Source: DASZUK01 sp035547695 (GTDB lineage: Bacteria; Actinomycetota; Acidimicrobiia; Acidimicrobiales; RAAP-2). From it: DNA of 64,000 bases. The stretch's first letter is position 1, and every line of letters starts with the position of its first letter. Positions 57,701-64,000 of the stretch are shown one piece after another. Position numbers and translations under genes: made by a program. The stretch spans positions 1 through 64,000 of the forward strand of contig DASZUK010000041.1 in the NCBI GenBank assembly GCA_035547695.1. The letters run 5' to 3'. The notes beneath the pieces are model-generated. The model worked only from the letters and a program-made list of their open reading frames with translations. It did not search any database and was not told the origin of the DNA.

Positions 57701-58927
57701 TCAGCGGGCGACCCGCGGGGCTCGCGGCAGCCCCAGGACGTTCTCGGCCAGGATGTTCCGTTGCACCTCCGACGTCCCGGCGTAGATGGTGCCGGCCACC
57801 GAGTTGTAGAAGGTGCCCACCCACGCGCCGCTGGTGTTGGGGGCCCCGGGATCGTCCGTCCGGTACGGCCGCAGGGGCCCCCGGCCGGTGGGGACGAGGG
57901 CATCGGCCCCGAGGAGGTCGAGCGCCAGCGCGGCGACGTCACGGTGGTACTCGCTCCAGTAGAGCTTGGCGGTCGATGCCCCCGGGCCCAGGACGCCGTC
58001 CCCGGTCCGCAGGGCTTCGAGGGTCTGGAGCCCCAGGTAGCGCATGATCTCACACCGTATGTGCAAGGAGGCCAGGCGGTCCCGGACCAGTGGGCGGTCG
58101 GCAACCCCCCGCTCCCGGGCCAGGGCCACCAGCCGGTCCAGCTCGGCGCGGAACAGGACCGGGTTGGTCGCCGCCTCCTCACCCCGCTCGTGGCCGAGGA
58201 GGGTCATGGCCACCTTCCAGCCCTGCCCGCGCTCCCCCACCACGTTGGCGGCGTCGGTGGTGGCGCCGTCGAAGAACACCTCGTTGAACTCCTCCTCCCC
58301 CGACAGCATGGCGATGGGGCGCACCACCACCCCCGGTTGGTGGACGGGGAGGAGGAGGAACGACAGGCCGCGGTGCCGCTCGGCCTCGGGCTCCGTGCGG
58401 GCCAGGACGAAGATCCAGTTGGCGAACTGGGCCCGGGACGTCCAGATCTTCTGGCCGTTCACCACCCAGCGCCCGTCGACCAGCGTCGCCGCCGTCCGGA
58501 GCCCGGCGAGGTCGGACCCGGCATCGGGCTCGGAGAACCCCTGGCACCAGACGTCCTCGCCCGAGAGGATGCGAGGGAGGTACTGGCGCTTCTGCTCCTC
58601 CGTACCCCAGCGCAGCAGGGTGTTGCCGACCATCTTGATCCCGAACATGTCGCTGTAGCCGCCCGTCGGCACGCCGACCCGGGCGAGCTCCTCGGCCAGC
58701 ACCACCTGGTCGTCACGGGACCGGCCCGCGCCCCCGTACTCGACCGGCCAGGTCAACCCCAAGAGGCCGTTGTCGTACAGGATCTTCCGCCACCCCTCCA
58801 CGAAGGCGTCGGCCTCGGCCCGATCGGCGATGCTGCCGAGGCCACGCCATCCCTCGGGGAGGTTCGCCGCCAGGAAGGCGCGGACATCCCGGCGGAATGT
58901 CCCACCGTCCGAGTCGCTCGCCGGCAC
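57701..58927 (-). CDS. Acyl-CoA dehydrogenase
   Basis: 408-aa acyl-CoA dehydrogenase. LTWPVEYGGAGRSRDDQVVL, QGFSEPDAGSDLAGLRTAAT and VNGQKIWTSRAQFANWIFVL are family blocks. The C-terminal motif is YAGTSEVQRNI with Ala where Glu sits in classical enzymes, but MTLLGHERGEEAA has a Glu at the alternative base position. First gene of the dehydrogenase-AtuA-DUF4387-ligase operon. The GTG has GGGGAGGG upstream. Divergent from the MBL-fold gene. Confidence 0.9.
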   Translation of the reverse strand: MPASDSDGGTFRRDVRAFLAANLPEGWRGLGSIADRAEADAFVEGWRKILYDNGLLGLTWPVEYGGAGRSRDDQVVLAEELARVGVPTGGYSDMFGIKMVGNTLLRWGTEEQKRQYLPRILSGEDVWCQGFSEPDAGSDLAGLRTAATLVDGRWVVNGQKIWTSRAQFANWIFVLARTEPEAERHRGLSFLLLPVHQPGVVVRPIAMLSGEEEFNEVFFDGATTDAANVVGERGQGWKVAMTLLGHERGEEAATNPVLFRAELDRLVALARERGVADRPLVRDRLASLHIRCEIMRYLGLQTLEALRTGDGVLGPGASTAKLYWSEYHRDVAALALDLLGADALVPTGRGPLRPYRTDDPGAPNTSGAWVGTFYNSVAGTIYAGTSEVQRNILAENVLGLPRAPRVAR

Positions 58928-59011
58928 GCACCCTCCCCTTTCCCTCGGTCTTCCTGCACCTGGTGGCCGGCGACCCGGGCGCCGCCCTCGGCCAGACCCC
59001 TTTACTTCCCG

Positions 59012-59027
59012 CTTAATAGGTTAGATG
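59012..59027. promoter_or_regulatory. AT-rich promoter island between dehydrogenase and MBL-fold genes
   Basis: CTTAATAGGTTAGATG lies 10 bp before the MBL-fold ATG; on the minus strand it reads CATCTAACCTATTAAG, a good copy of the recurring core. Confidence 0.5.
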
Positions 59028-59037
59028 ATTCTAAGCC

Positions 59038-60000
59038 ATGAGCAGGCGCGCCGACGACCGACCCCTCCCCACCTGGCACATCGGCGACGTCCGAGTGACG
59101 TGCCTGACCGAGGTCCTCCTGGACGTCCCGACCGCCGCCATGCTCCCGACGGCATCGGGGCCGGAGATGGACCCCGGCCGTCGCTGGCTGGAGCCGGACT
59201 TCGTCGTCGGTGCGGACATCGTCCGCATGGCCATCAACGCCTTCGTGGTCGAGTGGCCGGGCGGCCGGCTGGTGGTGGACACCGGCGTCGGGGCCGGGAA
59301 GGCGCGGACGTACCCGCTGCCGGACGACCGCCGGGACTTCCTGGAGGCGTTGGCCAGGGCCGGATGCCCGCCCGACGACGTCGACCTGGTGCTCTGCACC
59401 CACCTCCACTGGGACCATGTCAGCGGGAACACCGTCCGTCGCGGCCTCGACTGGGTCCCCACCTTCCCCAAGGCCCGCTACCTGGTCTCACGGGCGGAGT
59501 GGGCCTTCTGGGCGGCCCGACGGGACGCCGGCCTGCCGCCGGTCTTCGACAGCGACGCCACCCTGGCCGACTCGTTCGATCCGGTGCGGGCGGCCGGCCT
59601 GGTCGACCTGGTGGAGGGGGACGAGGTGTTGGCCCCGGCCCTCCGCCTGCTCCCCTCCCCGGGCCACACGCCTGGCCACGTCGCCCTGTGGATCGAGACA
59701 GCGGGACGGGCGGGGACGGTCACCGGGGATCTCATCCACTCGCCGGTGCAGATGCTGCGTCCGGACTGGTCCCACGCCGATGTCGATCCCCGGGTCGCCA
59801 CCCGGACGCGCCGGGAGCTCCTCGACCGGTGCGCCACCACCGACGCGTTGGTCCTCGGGACCCACTTCCCCCCGCCGACGGCCGGGCGGGTGATCGCCGA
59901 CGGGCAGACCTGGCGCTTCGCTCCGGTCCCCGGACAGCCGTTCCCGGGCGACCCGGTCGGTGACGGCCGGGACGGCCCTCCGGGTGACCTGGTCAGGTGA
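59038..60000 (+). CDS. Metallo-beta-lactamase-fold hydrolase
   Basis: 320-aa MBL-fold protein. LCTHLHWDHVSGNTVRRG is the HxHxDH zinc motif, then LPSPGHTPGHVALW (GHTPGH), TVTGDLIHSPVQML (Asp) and LVLGTHFPPPTAGR (His). Such proteins hydrolyse lactones, thioesters or similar. No ribosome site before the ATG; an AT-rich island ends 10 bp upstream, so a leaderless message is likely. Overlaps the convergent SDR by 8 bp. The divergent dehydrogenase may belong to the same pathway. Confidence 0.88.
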   Translation: MSRRADDRPLPTWHIGDVRVTCLTEVLLDVPTAAMLPTASGPEMDPGRRWLEPDFVVGADIVRMAINAFVVEWPGGRLVVDTGVGAGKARTYPLPDDRRDFLEALARAGCPPDDVDLVLCTHLHWDHVSGNTVRRGLDWVPTFPKARYLVSRAEWAFWAARRDAGLPPVFDSDATLADSFDPVRAAGLVDLVEGDEVLAPALRLLPSPGHTPGHVALWIETAGRAGTVTGDLIHSPVQMLRPDWSHADVDPRVATRTRRELLDRCATTDALVLGTHFPPPTAGRVIADGQTWRFAPVPGQPFPGDPVGDGRDGPPGDLVR

Positions 60001-60838
60001 TCGAGAAGCCACCGTCGACGACGATGGCTTGCCCGGTCACGTAGGCGCCGGCCCCGCTGACCAGCCAGACCACGGTGGCCGCCAGCTCCTCCGGCCGACC
60101 CCGCCGGCCCAGGAGGAGCCGCTCGCTACCGGCCAGCCGGTCCGGTTCGCCCGCCGTGCGCTCGGTGGCGAAGAAGCCGGGGACGAGGGCGTTGACCCGG
60201 ATGCCCTTTCGGGGTCCCCACTGCTGGGCCAGGTCCCTGGTCAGTCCGAAGAGCGCGGCCTTCGACGCGCTGTACGCCGCCTGGGGCAGCCCGGCGGTGG
60301 TGATGCCGAGGACGCTCGAGACGTTGACGATGGAGCTGCCGGACGGCATCACCCGGCCACAGGCCTGGGCCATCCAGTAGGCACCGTTGAGGTTGACGTC
60401 CACCACCCGGCGGAACTCCGCCGGGTCCTCCCTGGTGGCCGGGTAGGCCGTGGCCACCCCGGCGTTGTTGAGCAGGACGTCCACCCGCCCGAGCTCGGCC
60501 ACCGCCCGGTCGACCGCCCCCTGGCAGGCGTCCGGGTCGACGACGTCGGCGGGGACGCCCAGGCAACGGTGGCCCCGTGCGGCCAGCCGGGCCGCCACTG
60601 CCGACAGCCGCTCGGCTGTCCTCGCGACCAGCACGACGGCGGCGCCGGCCTCGGCGCAGCCCAGGGCCAGCGAGACGCCCAACCCCGAGGAGCCGCCGGT
60701 GACCAGCACCACCCGGCCCTCGAGCGAGAAGAGGTCACGTACGGTGGCCGGTGCGCTCGTCGGCGTCGGCGTCGGCGTCGTTTCGGGCTCGGCCCCGGGC
60801 CCGGCCTCGGGCCCGGGCGCTCGTGGGTTGACGTACAT
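59993..60838 (-). CDS. Short-chain dehydrogenase/reductase (SDR)
   Basis: 281-aa SDR with a low-complexity N-terminus (PGPEAGPGAEPETTPTPTPT, residues about 8-27). VVLVTGGSSGLGVSLALGCA is the nucleotide motif, LVARTAERL (Arg favours NADP), NNAGVATA, the Ser in VSSVLGITTA, YSASKAAL (YxxxK), and GQAIVVDGGFSIT end it. The ATG at 60838 is preferred because TATGAT lies 6 nt before it, as for a leaderless message; a GTG is one codon earlier. Divergent from the PrpD-like gene. Confidence 0.88.
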   Translation of the reverse strand: MYVNPRAPGPEAGPGAEPETTPTPTPTSAPATVRDLFSLEGRVVLVTGGSSGLGVSLALGCAEAGAAVVLVARTAERLSAVAARLAARGHRCLGVPADVVDPDACQGAVDRAVAELGRVDVLLNNAGVATAYPATREDPAEFRRVVDVNLNGAYWMAQACGRVMPSGSSIVNVSSVLGITTAGLPQAAYSASKAALFGLTRDLAQQWGPRKGIRVNALVPGFFATERTAGEPDRLAGSERLLLGRRGRPEELAATVVWLVSGAGAYVTGQAIVVDGGFSIT

Positions 60839-60848
60839 CACTAAATCA

Positions 60849-60862
60849 TATAATTAGGTTGG
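60849..60862. promoter_or_regulatory. AT-rich promoter island between SDR and PrpD-like genes
   Basis: TATAATTAGGTTGG in a 46-bp divergent gap; on the minus strand CCAACCTAATTATA, a copy of the recurring core. A TATGAT -10 for the SDR overlaps it. Confidence 0.55.
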
Positions 60863-60884
60863 CGGACCGAAGGGTGAGTGCACC

Positions 60885-62240
60885 ATGCGCACGACGCGAG
60901 AATTGGCCGGCTACGTGGCGACGACCGGCTACGACGACATCGATCCGGACGTGATCGAGCGCACGAAGGACCTCTGCCTCAGCACCCTCGGTGCGGCCGT
61001 GTACGGGGTGTCGATGGACCCCACGACGATCCTGGTCGACTACGCCCGGCAGGTCGGCGGTCCCCAGGAGGCCGGGGTGGTCGGGGCCGGCTTCAAGACC
61101 TCCGCCGAGCTGGCCGCCATGATCTCGAGCTCGGCCGCCCACAACACCGAGCTGGAGGACGTGGCCCTGCTGGAGGCCATGCCGACGGTCAACCTGGTCC
61201 CCACCTTCTTCGCCTTGGGCCAGGCGCTCGGCACCCCGGGACGGGACGTCCTCGCCGGCATCGTCCTGGCCTTCGAGCTGGCCGCCCGGCCGTCGATCGA
61301 GCTCGCCAACCGTCGGGACGGCTGCTTCGAGCGGGGCTTCATGCCCGGAGCCGTGCTCACCCCGGTCGCCGTGGCCGCCGTGGCCGCCAAGATGATGGGG
61401 CTCGACGCCGAGGGCATCACCAACGCCATCTCCCTCGCCGCCTCCTGCTCAGGGGGGATCGCCCGGCAGACGGGCAGCGGCGCCCACGTGATCGAGCCGG
61501 GGGTGGCCGCCAGGAACGGGCTGATGGTGGCCGGGTTCGCCCGGGCCGGCATGACGGGGGAGCCGACCGTCCTCGAGGGCCCCGCCGGCTTCTGGGATGC
61601 CGTCGGCGGCACCGGCGACATCGACTTCACCCTCGGCCGGGGCTCGGAGCTCCGGATCATGGAGGTGGGGTTGAAGCGGTACCCGTGCTGCTACATGCTG
61701 CAGCGGGTCATCGACGGGGTGGTCGAGATCGTCCAGACCAACCACCTCACCCCCGACGACGTCGAGCTGGTGGAGGTGCAGGGCAACGAGTACTGGCGCC
61801 GGGTGATGCGGCAGGACCGACCGGCGACGCCGAGCGAGGCCCGGTTCAGCCTCCCCCACACCGTGGCCTTGGCGCTGACCGGTGACCGCATCTTCTTCGA
61901 CGCCTTCAGCGTCGAAGCCCTCGACAACCCCCGGTACCGCACACTGTGGCCCAAGGTGCGCTTCGCCCCCCATCCCGACTGGCACGGAGGGACCGACCAG
62001 AAGGACAGCCCGGTGACCGTCCTCCTGAAGGACGGCACGGAGATCAAGAAGTCGTGCGTCATCCACAAGGGAGACCCGCGGGACCCGCTGACCCGGGCCG
62101 AGGTGGCCGAGCGGTTCGCCTACTGCGCCGAATCGGTCATGTCGCCCCAACGGATGGACGCCATCGTGGCCGAGGTGGCCACTCTGGAGAAGGCCCCCTC
62201 GGTCGCTGCGGTCCAGGACCTGCTGACCTTCCCCGGCTGA
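60885..62240 (+). CDS. MmgE/PrpD family protein
   Basis: 451-aa protein of the MmgE/PrpD (2-methylcitrate dehydratase-like) family. LCLSTLGAAVYGVSMDPTTI, ISSSAAHNTELEDVALLEAM (the HxxExDD-like box), NLVPTFFALGQALGTPGRDV, LAASCSGGIARQTGSGAHVI and VGLKRYPCCYMLQRVIDGVV (the Lys-Arg-Tyr-Pro box) are present. Relatives include methylcitrate dehydratase, iminodisuccinate epimerase and cis-aconitate decarboxylase, so a dehydration, isomerisation or decarboxylation of a di- or tricarboxylic acid is possible. AAGGGTGAG precedes the ATG. Confidence 0.85.
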   Translation: MRTTRELAGYVATTGYDDIDPDVIERTKDLCLSTLGAAVYGVSMDPTTILVDYARQVGGPQEAGVVGAGFKTSAELAAMISSSAAHNTELEDVALLEAMPTVNLVPTFFALGQALGTPGRDVLAGIVLAFELAARPSIELANRRDGCFERGFMPGAVLTPVAVAAVAAKMMGLDAEGITNAISLAASCSGGIARQTGSGAHVIEPGVAARNGLMVAGFARAGMTGEPTVLEGPAGFWDAVGGTGDIDFTLGRGSELRIMEVGLKRYPCCYMLQRVIDGVVEIVQTNHLTPDDVELVEVQGNEYWRRVMRQDRPATPSEARFSLPHTVALALTGDRIFFDAFSVEALDNPRYRTLWPKVRFAPHPDWHGGTDQKDSPVTVLLKDGTEIKKSCVIHKGDPRDPLTRAEVAERFAYCAESVMSPQRMDAIVAEVATLEKAPSVAAVQDLLTFPG

Positions 62241-62265
62241 CGCCTCGGGCACCTCGGGCAGCCGC

Positions 62266-63207
62266 TCAGGCCGGCTGGGTGGCGTCGTCGATGGCCGCCA
62301 GCTCCTCGGGGCTGAGCTGCCAGGCGACGACGGCGTCGGCGTTCGCCCGGACCTGTTCGGGGCGGGACGCCCCGGCCAGCACGCAGGCGACCGACGGTTG
62401 GGCGGCCATCCAGGACATGGCCAGGTCGATCAGGTGCCGGCCGCGGTCCTCGGCGAAGCGGCGGAGGACCTCGATGCGCTCGAGCCGCTCGTCGGTGGCC
62501 AGCTTGGCGAAGAAGGGGTGCTTGGCCAGCCGGCTGTCCGAGGGGAACGCCTCACCGGCCCGGTACTTGCCGCTCAGCAGGCCGGCAGCCAGCGGGAAGA
62601 ACGGGATGACCCCGACACCGGCGTGCGCGCAGGCCGGCACCACCTCCGCCTCGGCCGACCGGGACACCAGGTTCCATTCGAACTGGCTGGCGACGAAGCG
62701 GGAGGTACCGGCCGCCCGGGCCAGGTGCTCGGCGTCGGTGATCTGCCAGCCGGCGAAGTTGGAGGACCCGAGGTACCGGACCTTGCCCTGGGTGACCAGG
62801 TGGTCGAGGGCCGACAAGGTCTCTTCGAGCGGGGTCTTCGGGTCGGGGAAATGGAGGTAGTAGAGGTCGATGTAGTCGGTTCGCAGGCGCCGCAGGCTGG
62901 CCTCGCAGGCCTGGACGATGTACGTGCGGGACGCCCCCCGCCGGTACGGTCCCTCCCCCATCGGCGAGCTGAACTTGGTGGCGATGACCACCTCGTCCCG
63001 TCGGCCCTCCAACCCCTCGCCGAGGATGGCCTCCGACGCCCCCAGCCCATAGCTGTCGGCGGTGTCGAACATGGTGTAGCCGGCGTCGAGGGCCGCCGCC
63101 ACCACCGCCCTGGAGGTGTCCTCGTCCAACCGGGCGCCGAGGTTGTTGCACCCCAGGCCGATCAGCGACGTGACGAGCCCGGAACGGCCGACGTGGCGGT
63201 ACTCCAT
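62266..63207 (-). CDS. Aldo/keto reductase
   Basis: 313-aa (beta/alpha)8 NADPH-dependent reductase. YRHVGRSGLVTSLIGLGCNN opens it; catalytic Asp and Tyr are in TMFDTADSYGLGASEAILG, Lys in VVIATKFSSPMGEG, His in DLYYLHFPDPKTPLEE. YLGSSNFAGWQI is the usual next block. The C-terminal KAAxxA-like LAGASRPEQVRANADAVV holds the cofactor phosphate contacts. AGGAGTAGGAG precedes the ATG; the DUF35 gene stops 3 bp upstream. Last gene of a thiolase-DUF35-reductase operon. Confidence 0.91.
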   Translation of the reverse strand: MEYRHVGRSGLVTSLIGLGCNNLGARLDEDTSRAVVAAALDAGYTMFDTADSYGLGASEAILGEGLEGRRDEVVIATKFSSPMGEGPYRRGASRTYIVQACEASLRRLRTDYIDLYYLHFPDPKTPLEETLSALDHLVTQGKVRYLGSSNFAGWQITDAEHLARAAGTSRFVASQFEWNLVSRSAEAEVVPACAHAGVGVIPFFPLAAGLLSGKYRAGEAFPSDSRLAKHPFFAKLATDERLERIEVLRRFAEDRGRHLIDLAMSWMAAQPSVACVLAGASRPEQVRANADAVVAWQLSPEELAAIDDATQPA

Positions 63208-63210
63208 CTC

Positions 63211-63648
63211 CTACTCCTGCTCCTGCCGCTGGCCGGCCGGCTGCCACTGCAGCAGGGTGACCGGCGGGTCCTGGCTGACCGGCTCGAACACCGCCTCGAC
63301 GGGCATCCCCTGGTACAGGTCGCCGGGGACGCCGGACGAGAGGTTGCCGGGGACCACGCAGTCCTCCTGCTCCTCCAGGGCGACCGTCAGCACGACGTAG
63401 GGAGCGTGGTCCCTGTACCAGCCGACGGTGGCATGCTCGACCACCGTCCAACTGACCACCCGTCCGCGACCGGACAGCGCCTCCCAGTCGCCCCCCTCGG
63501 TACGGCAGCGGTTGCAGAACGCCCGGGCCGGCCAGCGGATGGCCCCGCACTGCGGGCACCGTTGGACCCGCAGCTCCCCGCGGGCCAGCCATTCCCAGTA
63601 CGGCCCGGAGTCCCGGTCGACCAGCGGCAGCACGCGTCGTCCGGTCAC
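63211..63648 (-). CDS. DUF35 OB-fold/Zn-ribbon protein, thiolase partner
   Basis: 145-aa OB-fold protein. VLPLVDRDSGPYWEWLARGE opens it, as in typical members, then the zinc ribbon RCPQCGAIRWPARAFCNRC (two CxxC), then VVSWTVVEHATVGWYRDHAP and VVLTVALEEQEDCVVPGNLS. The GTG overlaps the thiolase stop by 4 bp, so they are made together. Companion to the partial thiolase at the window end, like the pair at 51667-53350. Confidence 0.9.
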   Translation of the reverse strand: MTGRRVLPLVDRDSGPYWEWLARGELRVQRCPQCGAIRWPARAFCNRCRTEGGDWEALSGRGRVVSWTVVEHATVGWYRDHAPYVVLTVALEEQEDCVVPGNLSSGVPGDLYQGMPVEAVFEPVSQDPPVTLLQWQPAGQRQEQE

Positions 63649-64000
63649 CGGGCCCTCCGCAGCAGGAGGGCGCACGTCTCGCCGGTGATGATCCCGGGCT
63701 GCCCGGTCACCAGGGCCACTTCGGCACCGGGCACCTGCCGGGCGCCCGATTGGTGCCGAAGCTGCTCCACGGCCTCGACGGTGTGGTTGAGCCCGTGGAT
63801 GTACCCCTCCGAGAGCGCCCCTCCATGGGTGTTGACCGGCAGGGAACCGCCGGCCGCGGTGGCACCGGACGCCACGAACGGGCCGCCGTCGCCCTTCTTG
63901 CAGAACCCGAAGTCCTCTAGCTGCACCAGGACGGAATAGGTGAAGCAGTCGTACAGCTCGGCGACGTCGACCTCGTCCGGGCCGATGCCGGCCATGGAGA
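63645..64000 (-). CDS. Thiolase-like (SCP2 type) protein, 5' part outside the window
   Basis: C-terminal third of an SCP2-type thiolase. AGIGPDEVDVAELYDCFTYS, LEDFGFCKKGDGGPFV, LPVNTHGGALSEGYIHGLNH and ALVTGQPGIITGETCALLL are typical; the His of the usual GHP is in EGYIHGLNH. The ATG at the edge is probably internal. Gene order thiolase-DUF35-aldo/keto reductase suggests a ketone-forming cleavage then reduction. Confidence 0.88.
   Translation of the reverse strand, partial: SMAGIGPDEVDVAELYDCFTYSVLVQLEDFGFCKKGDGGPFVASGATAAGGSLPVNTHGGALSEGYIHGLNHTVEAVEQLRHQSGARQVPGAEVALVTGQPGIITGETCALLLRRAR

Noticed and set aside
35540..58927. Typical cholesterol-degradation cluster
   Set aside because: A FadE pair, P450, DUF35 and thiolases fit loosely, but KstR, Mce, Kst and Hsa-type ring-degradation genes are not seen.
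1..64000. tRNA, rRNA, prophage or insertion sequence
   Set aside because: No cloverleaf, rRNA motif, integrase, transposase or phage structural gene was recognised on either strand; a tRNAscan and an IS search would settle it.

Overview
The window is very G+C-rich DNA (by eye about 70%) with GTG starts, many GTGA/ATGA stop-start overlaps and dense short operons. Everything points to a free-living actinobacterium, most likely of the class Acidimicrobiia. The clues are a secreted SGNH hydrolase ending in GYWLV-x-DGGVFAFG repeats, F420-type luciferase-like oxidoreductases, a SPOR-like WYYC-FKH mini-protein, and a great expansion of acyl-CoA and amidohydrolase-2 genes. The taxon is inferred from gene content; no rRNA or tRNA gene was seen.

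Region 1 (1-8.7 kb) is housekeeping and accessory: the end of a signal peptidase I gene, CsbD, a DUF5996 protein, the SGNH/repeat exoprotein, a flavin-binding PPOX protein, a TetR regulator with two operators facing an NAD-dependent epimerase, an amidohydrolase, and two small proteins. Region 2 (8.7-18.3 kb) has a DapA-like protein without the Schiff-base lysine, an F420 oxidoreductase, an OYE/FadH-like reductase, methionine genes (metY, a CoA-binding protein and divergent metX), OsmC, and a flavin monooxygenase whose only sensible start is a CTG.

Region 3 (18.3-64 kb) is a large catabolic island of short operons, often divergent, each with an AT-rich promoter island. It holds a Liv-type ABC importer (LivH-LivM fusion, LivG, LivF, binding protein), five of the window's six amidohydrolase-2 proteins, four SDRs, two luciferase-like oxidoreductases (with an NTF2-like protein), a CaiB-type CoA transferase, a CitE-like lyase, four acyl-CoA dehydrogenases, four crotonases, two acyl-CoA ligases, three thiolases (two paired with DUF35 OB-fold partners), a P450, a GntR regulator, an MmgE/PrpD protein, a metallo-beta-lactamase-fold hydrolase and an aldo/keto reductase. 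Two separate AtuA (DUF1446)-DUF4387 modules sit inside beta-oxidation operons.

Taken together, the island looks built to import an unusual carboxylic or terpenoid/alicyclic compound, activate it to a CoA thioester (FadD-like ligases, CaiB transferase), oxidise it (P450, F420 and flavin enzymes, SDRs) and shorten it by beta-oxidation-like steps (acyl-CoA dehydrogenases, crotonases, thiolases). The substrate cannot be read from sequence. Odd points worth attention: a frameshifted PPOX gene, a deleted isochorismatase-like gene, a 41-bp duplicated gene-end scar, a missing Fe-S ligand in the OYE protein, a recurring TAAC-N3-GTTA-like core in promoter islands, and short tandem repeats, each with its own unit, mostly just after stop codons.
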